A stretch of 64,000 bases of DNA, from the NCBI GenBank assembly GCA_001586965.3, contig LUCW03000336.1, positions 1 through 64,000 of the forward strand, written 5' to 3'. Shown piece by piece: positions 58,601-64,000 of this stretch. Under the pieces are notes generated by a model. It was not told where the DNA came from. It was given only the letters and a program-made list of their open reading frames with translations, and made no database searches. A program made the position numbers and the translations under genes. Source of the DNA: Sphaeroforma sirkka (taxonomy: Eukaryota > Opisthokonta > Ichthyosporea > Ichthyophonida). Within the stretch, counting starts at the first letter, position 1; the number at the start of each line of letters is the position of its first letter.

Positions 58601-61400
58601 GCTAAGGCTTGATCGCATACCTCAGTTTGAATTTTCTTCAGTCTTTGGACATGCAATTCACATAATATCCCATATTTCACCGGACCATCCTCCAAAGTCA
58701 TATAATCGTATTCGACAGGTACTTAGCACTGTCTACTATACATTTGTCCAGGGACATCCGTTTTAGGGGCAAGTTTGCAGAATGAAGGCTACAAGCTCAG
58801 GCGTATGTCAATGACTTGTTTTCCATGGGTTCTACAAATTAATAAAGCAGACTTCTTAGCTCGTAGCGTATTGTTTGGTGTATTGTACTTGGCACTGTCC
58901 AACTAAGGCACATACTGCTTTGCCTTCTCCTGCAATCTATGCAATACAGCGTCCGCAAATACACCGCAGGGTATGCTTATCTTTCCTGCATACAGCATGG
59001 CAGTGCTCATGATCTGGTCACACGAAGAGCGCAGGACGAGTTGGGAAGACAAAGTCACACGGTGAGAGCTTTTGATTGCTATTGCTCACGTGCACATCCA
59101 CCCGCCGGAGCATTTCTTGCAGGGGTTAGCTTTGAAATGGTTGTTTATTAGATGTACAAAAGTGTACGTGTAGATGTATACATGCTTCTGGTAAAGTAAG
59201 AGGAATTGTCGGAGCCGAGCGTGTTGCGAGCGGGCATGGCAAAGATTCATTGCACCCTTTTAGTCACTGGTGTGCTCACAAAGAGGCACCAAAAATGTGT
59301 ATTGGTTCTTCAGATATGCATATTTATATTAATCATGTGTACACATCCATCAGACACTTATATATTGTATGAGGTTGCTTGGATGCATCCGTTATACGCA
59401 CGTGGCCAAAAACCTACTGGTATTTATATCTTATCGGAGCGTCATCGGTAACTTTCATTTTTCGCCACCCTGTATACGTTCGCGCATAAGCATTAATTTG
59501 CTCGAGTCTCGGTTCGGTCGGAGCTTCGTCTGTGTCATCGACTTCCCGCCGTTTGATGGAATATCCACAGGCCACGAGCTCCGCCGTTTACAGCTCAGGT
59601 AGATAATATTGCACATCTATACTCGAAACACCCAGTTATCGCAAAATGTGTATGCAATTAGTTTAGCACCTACTCTACTTATGGTAATAGTTACAGGCTC
59701 GCAACGGACTGATATTCCACATTGATTGGACAGGGATGATTATTCTCACGCTACATAACTTTTATCGTGTTACAATCGCAATGAATCTTAGTACATCCCT
59801 TCTGTAACCTCTACTCGAATATGAATAGAAATTCAAATTCTATTCTATACATGCGTTATATAATCGAATATGTGACCAGAGCGGTAGAGCGTACTTTCGT
59901 CTTGTTTGTGTCGCCAGGGCCTGAAGAGGCCGCGTCGGCCATCAGCGACCTCACCACCGGGTACGTCAAGGCAAATCAAGCGAGAGTGGATGCGATACAC
60001 TCCGCTAGTGTACAGGTGAGACTTGGTCTGGTTTGCTTGATACATGAGAAATGTGTCGTGCACCACTGTGACACCAACCGATCCGCACACGTGTTTGGAG
60101 TCAAACTGTGCAATCAGTGCTCACAACATATTGAAACCCGTCCCGAATTTTATATGCCTCGGTGTTATTTGATATTTGCGTAGTTGTATTATAACCGTGA
60201 AAGTGTTGGTTTTATACACCCTTGTTCAATAGGACGATTGTTGTAGTGCTGGACACCAACAGCAGCAGACAATACATAATCTTTATTTTAATACTTCTCA
60301 CAGGGCAAGCCGCGTCCATATTCTCACTCATACAATGTGTCGTATGTAATTATATACCTGAATTATTTTCCCTTTACTCATCAATGGACATATTGTGTGC
60401 CTGATATAACTATCCACTATTCTGTCTACCAGAATCTGAGATATAGCAGCGGTATTCCAGCGATTCTCAACGCAATATACCAAATAGATGATATCTCGGA
60501 AGAAGATAAGTCTATATACTCAACTTTGCGCTGTCAACACTTGTAGCATACAATCGATCACGCTCCCATCAGCTTAAGAATGGGTCGTCTGTTGCAAATG
60601 GCATAGATGATATCGAACGACGTATGTAGTATGGTTTTACAAAGAATCTCTCCGCATATCCCGTGCCTTGTTTCGACCAATCCGCAATACATACGGGTAG
60701 TTGCTAGTATTGATACATTGAATTGCCTGAATGTAGGCCAGGAACATACGAAGACATTCGAAACATGCTTGCCTGCATAGCAAACCAATCAATTGAATAG
60801 TGTCCATACAACACCACATCTGTACTGACCGTTCCGACGCAAAGGGGTGGATGGATAGCCACCTAGTTATATTTTTTTTTGCGAGCGACCTGGGGCGGAT
60901 TTACAGCTGCGTGGTAGTGGGTGTCATTAGGTCACGTTGTGGCATTGGTCGCTCAATGGATATTTTCCTATCCTACTTGCCCACATATTCAAAGCTATAT
61001 ATGATTTCCAGCGAGCTTATGAGCACTAACGTATGGGATGGTGCTTGGCCAGAAAGTAGTCGTATCTAATACTAATATTTCCTGGCACAGCACACTGCCT
61101 GGCGGTGCAAGAGGCCATTTCTCTGTCTGACTTGACACAGTGTGATTGGCAGAGTCTCTGTGCAGTGACATGTCTGGGAAATGGTAGGTTTCTCGTGGGA
61201 TCAAAAGAGAAGTCATCGATACACATATATGAATACACTCCTGCTACATGCGAGTTTTCAAAACTATTAGCTATACAAACTTCCTGATTGGAAATGTGCA
61301 ACCTACAGTAGGACTAGCTATCTACCCGATCCAGCGACTGGAGCTTACACTCGTGCATCCACCAACATTTCTCATAGCTTACATTTTAGCTTATAAAAGT
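58601..61400 (+). CDS. Unidentified multi-exon gene (fragments)
   Basis: Exon-like pieces lie on the plus strand between plausible splice sites: about 58601-58720 (FEFSSVFGHAIHIISH, PPKSYNRIRQ), 58951-59062 (TPQGMLIFPAYSMAVLMIWS), 59470-59600 (SFVCVIDFPPFDG), 59921-60015 (AASAISDLTTGYVKANQARV), 60304-60335, 60431-60530 (SSGIPAILNAIYQIDDISEE), 60649-60780 (NPQYIRVVASIDTLNCLNVG) and 61090-61287 (LAVQEAISLSDLTQCDWQSL, VTCLGNGRFLVGSKEKSSI). The last two look like beta-propeller blades. Phases do not all connect, so exon limits are provisional and more than one gene may be involved. I do not recognise the protein. Splice-like borders and the absence of stops across exon-sized blocks are the only support. 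Confidence 0.35.
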
Positions 61401-62262
61401 ATGTGAGTAAATTCATACTGGCAAACGACGTCACACGGAGAGGAATTTAGGCAGATTTTGGTATCATCAACGAATTACATTGAATATGTGTACTTCAGGC
61501 GCCGCCCAAGTCGCGTGGAAATATTAAATTGTTTCAGCTATTGCGTCCTTATACATTGTACATTGCAGATGTCGCGTACAACGTACAGCGATTCTTCAAC
61601 GAGAACAGACAAGCTTGAGCAATCTTCACCAGTCTGACACCCTATAGCGTGTCAGTTCTGGCAATATTTTCAATCAGATAATATGCCATCACACAGTCAA
61701 ACAAGGCGCCACACTGCATATTTTTCCAGCCTGATATCATAAGTTTTTGCGTTTCTCAGGAAACGTGAAAACGCTCCTCCTATATATATATATATATATA
61801 TATGGTTGTTCTTTGTAAAATATATCGAAGATAAACACAAAGCTTATCGATTTCCCGGATACATAAAGATTCGTATTGACCCAAATACCAGTGTGGACCG
61901 GGTTCTCCCTGATAATGAAATCAAATGAAATCTACAATCTAACGTTGCATACTCTGACGCAAACAAATACACTCTAGTATATAAGATTGATTAGTGACAC
62001 GAACAAATACACTTTCGTTGAAGTCTGTTTCTAGTTTTGTTGAAGTAGTTCACACTGCTGTGTTTATTTTGCTACTACATTCTGTTGCGTATTGGCTAAT
62101 GTTTGTCAACGAGGCAAAATCCAGATATATACATATGTACAATACATACATATGTGCAATATATATATATTTAAGTATATATATATATATGTAGTTAAGC
62201 GATATGATTTGAGGAATCCGGTGCTACAATACAATATTACATGGTTATGTACAACTTTCGGC

Positions 62263-63897
62263 TCAACCAAAGATTGTGCTGTACCAGGGCTTGTTTTTCG
62301 CCTCCTCCTCCGATTTGAGCTTGGCAGCGGCCGTCTCAGCCTCACGCTGTAAGAGTTGGAACAAACGATAATCTGATTAAATATACAGACGATATAAATA
62401 TATAGCAATGGTGAAGAAAATCTGCATCACCGCCGATATTTGAGAGAGTGTTTCTGCGGACTGCAGGTCATGATATATTTATATCACAATGTACGATGGA
62501 ACAAGTCAACATACCTGTTCACGCAGTAACTTTTCCTCCGCCAGAACCTGTTGCTTCAGCTCATCGTCTGCCTGGTCAGGCCCAGCAGCGGGTGCCGCAG
62601 GCTGCAAACGACAGAGGCAACATGACGTCAGGATAGAAAATTCGGTATAAAGTGCAAGATGAATATTGTCACAATACACCAAAATACAACACTCGCTTGT
62701 TGATTTTAGATGATAGGTCGAGGCCTGAGTGCATGGTATCAGAGAGTCTATGGCTGTAAAATTATTCATATGCCATCCAACTATTTGCTTGAGCAGATTC
62801 TCCAAAATTATACAACCGGAGCGAATGCCTACTTTCACAACCTCTGAAAAGATATTTGTAATTCGTAAACTAAAGAATTTTTTTTCTAAAAGTCCAGTTT
62901 CTGTAAGGGGTTTAGCTATCCGAAACAATGCCCACGTTCGAGAAGACTGCCAGCCACAACCAAGTAGAACCAAAACCCACCTTAGAAAAGAAACTCCACC
63001 CAGAGCCCTTGTTTTGCTGTGCCTCAGCGAGAGCACGTTCCCTCTCTAATCGCTCGTGCTCCTGTGCCGCCTTCTGGTTGGCCCTGAAGGTTTCTATCAC
63101 ATCTTTACCATCGTAATACTTAGTCACCACCCTTACATCATCAATGCCAGATGTCGCAAGTGCCTGGAAAAACTTAACCAAGTCGATTAAACCTGTGTCG
63201 TTTGAATCTCCATCCCATTCCTCTACGAACAGGCCGTTGTCAGGGTTATTGGAGTATCGTCTTGGGTCAGTGTCGAGGATTACTATGCGCTTCTCGGGTC
63301 GATCGAATCCGCTGATGTCCTTCACTCTAACCTACCATGACCGTGCGCGTTAATACAGAGTTGATAATTCAATCAGAAGGATTATGTCGTGCACATGGGA
63401 AATACCATATAATCCCTAAATTACTAAATTTGTTTAATTTAGGCGCTGTCATAGAGTAATAAGACGTGACGTTAAGCAGGCATCGCATCAACTCTACACT
63501 GACATGATATAGCAGGTAGCATTTGCTCAAAAGCATATCGTTGACAACCATGTGTAACCTCTGAGTACGTAAAGGGTAAAGAACATTACTGCGCACATCA
63601 GACTCATGCACGATAACCGATATCTTATCCCCTACAACGAACACGGACTAGAAATGGGTAAAAAGTAGATACATTAAAATTTACAATGGGAAAACGATAA
63701 CATATGCACCGAAGTGAAAGACATATAATACGCAAACTCAGCAGTAGTGTGCGGTCGACTCACTCCGTCTTTGACTATGGTGGCTTCCCTGCTGAAGCGA
63801 TTGATGGCACAGCCATACTCATCGATCTTCTCGAAAATAGGGGCCGACGTCATAGAGGGCATATCGGTGAATAGCACAACTTCATAGAAGTTGGCAC
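62263..63897 (-). CDS. TIMM50: TIM50-like mitochondrial import subunit, 3' part
   Basis: Four minus-strand exons are visible: 63764-63897, 62981-63331, 62515-62601 and 62263-62346, all phase-consistent and ending in TGA. The 5' exons lie beyond the window. TIM50 is the intermembrane-space receptor of the TIM23 complex, built on an FCP1-type HAD phosphatase fold. Visible motifs are FYEVVLFTDMPSMTSAPIFE, KIDEYG, SREATIVKDG, VKDISGFDRPEKRIVILDTD, FVEEWDGDSNDTGLIDLVKF and VRVVTKYYDGKDVIETFRAN, in the order seen in TIM50, then a charged helical tail rich in Glu, Ala and Lys. The catalytic-type DxDxT/V region, targeting peptide and membrane anchor would be upstream and cannot be judged. An FCP1-like phosphatase of another subgroup is less likely because of the TIM50-type tail. 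Confidence 0.9.
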
Positions 63898-64000
63898 CTG
63901 GTTTAGAGATTTGGGATATAGGCATTAGGTGAGTTAACTAGAATTGGGAATGAATGGGAATGAAGGGGCTAGATTCAGTAATCCTGCACGACCCGGAGTT

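Overview
This is a window of intron-rich nuclear DNA from a eukaryote. Introns begin with GT and end with AG after pyrimidine tracts, exon phases add up across each rebuilt gene, and the intergenic DNA is AT-rich and full of microsatellites. The NBAS and HEI10/CCNB1IP1 proteins resemble animal versions, so a unicellular relative of animals (for example an ichthyosporean such as Sphaeroforma) is my best guess. That is inference only. I saw no LTR element, LINE, DNA transposon, tRNA, rRNA or CRISPR array.

Layout. 0-2 kb: a divergent pair, a small unknown gene (-) and an intronless DUF1294 membrane protein (+). 2-3.5 kb: a TATG microsatellite between two copies of the 3' end of the next gene. 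3.5-13.2 kb: two long, related, head-to-head genes for large secreted proteins with Ig-like and cysteine-rich modules, broken into many reading-frame blocks. 13.2-16 kb: tandem duplications, microsatellites and a low-complexity CTGAG-type island. 16.1-22.7 kb: a complete twelve-exon HEI10/CCNB1IP1 meiotic RING gene (+) with 16-nt and 21-nt microexons. 23.4-25.2 kb: a two-exon Dabb-domain gene (-). 26.9-27.5 kb: an intronless REEP5/Yop1/HVA22-like ER-shaping gene (+). 28.8-50.6 kb: a giant NBAS/Sec39-type vesicle-tethering gene (+), about 22 exons and roughly 3,400 residues, with two predicted membrane helices between its beta-propeller and Sec39 domain. 51.5-53.5 kb: a small secreted cysteine-rich gene (-) split by one in-frame stop, and a decayed paralogue. 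55.1-57.4 kb: a complete four-exon 6-pyruvoyl-tetrahydropterin synthase gene (-) with a 23-nt microexon. 58.6-61.4 kb: exon-like pieces of an unidentified gene (+). 62.3-63.9 kb: the 3' part of a TIM50-like mitochondrial translocase gene (-), cut by the window edge.

Function. These are mostly unrelated housekeeping genes: meiotic crossover control, ER shape, Golgi-to-ER tethering, tetrahydrobiopterin synthesis and mitochondrial import. There is no operon or gene cluster. REEP and NBAS both act at the ER and are neighbours, but nothing shows this is more than chance. The most unusual content is the membrane hairpin in NBAS, the microexons (one completes a RING finger), the paired secreted giants, and the GAGTC/CTGAG-rich islands found at four places.
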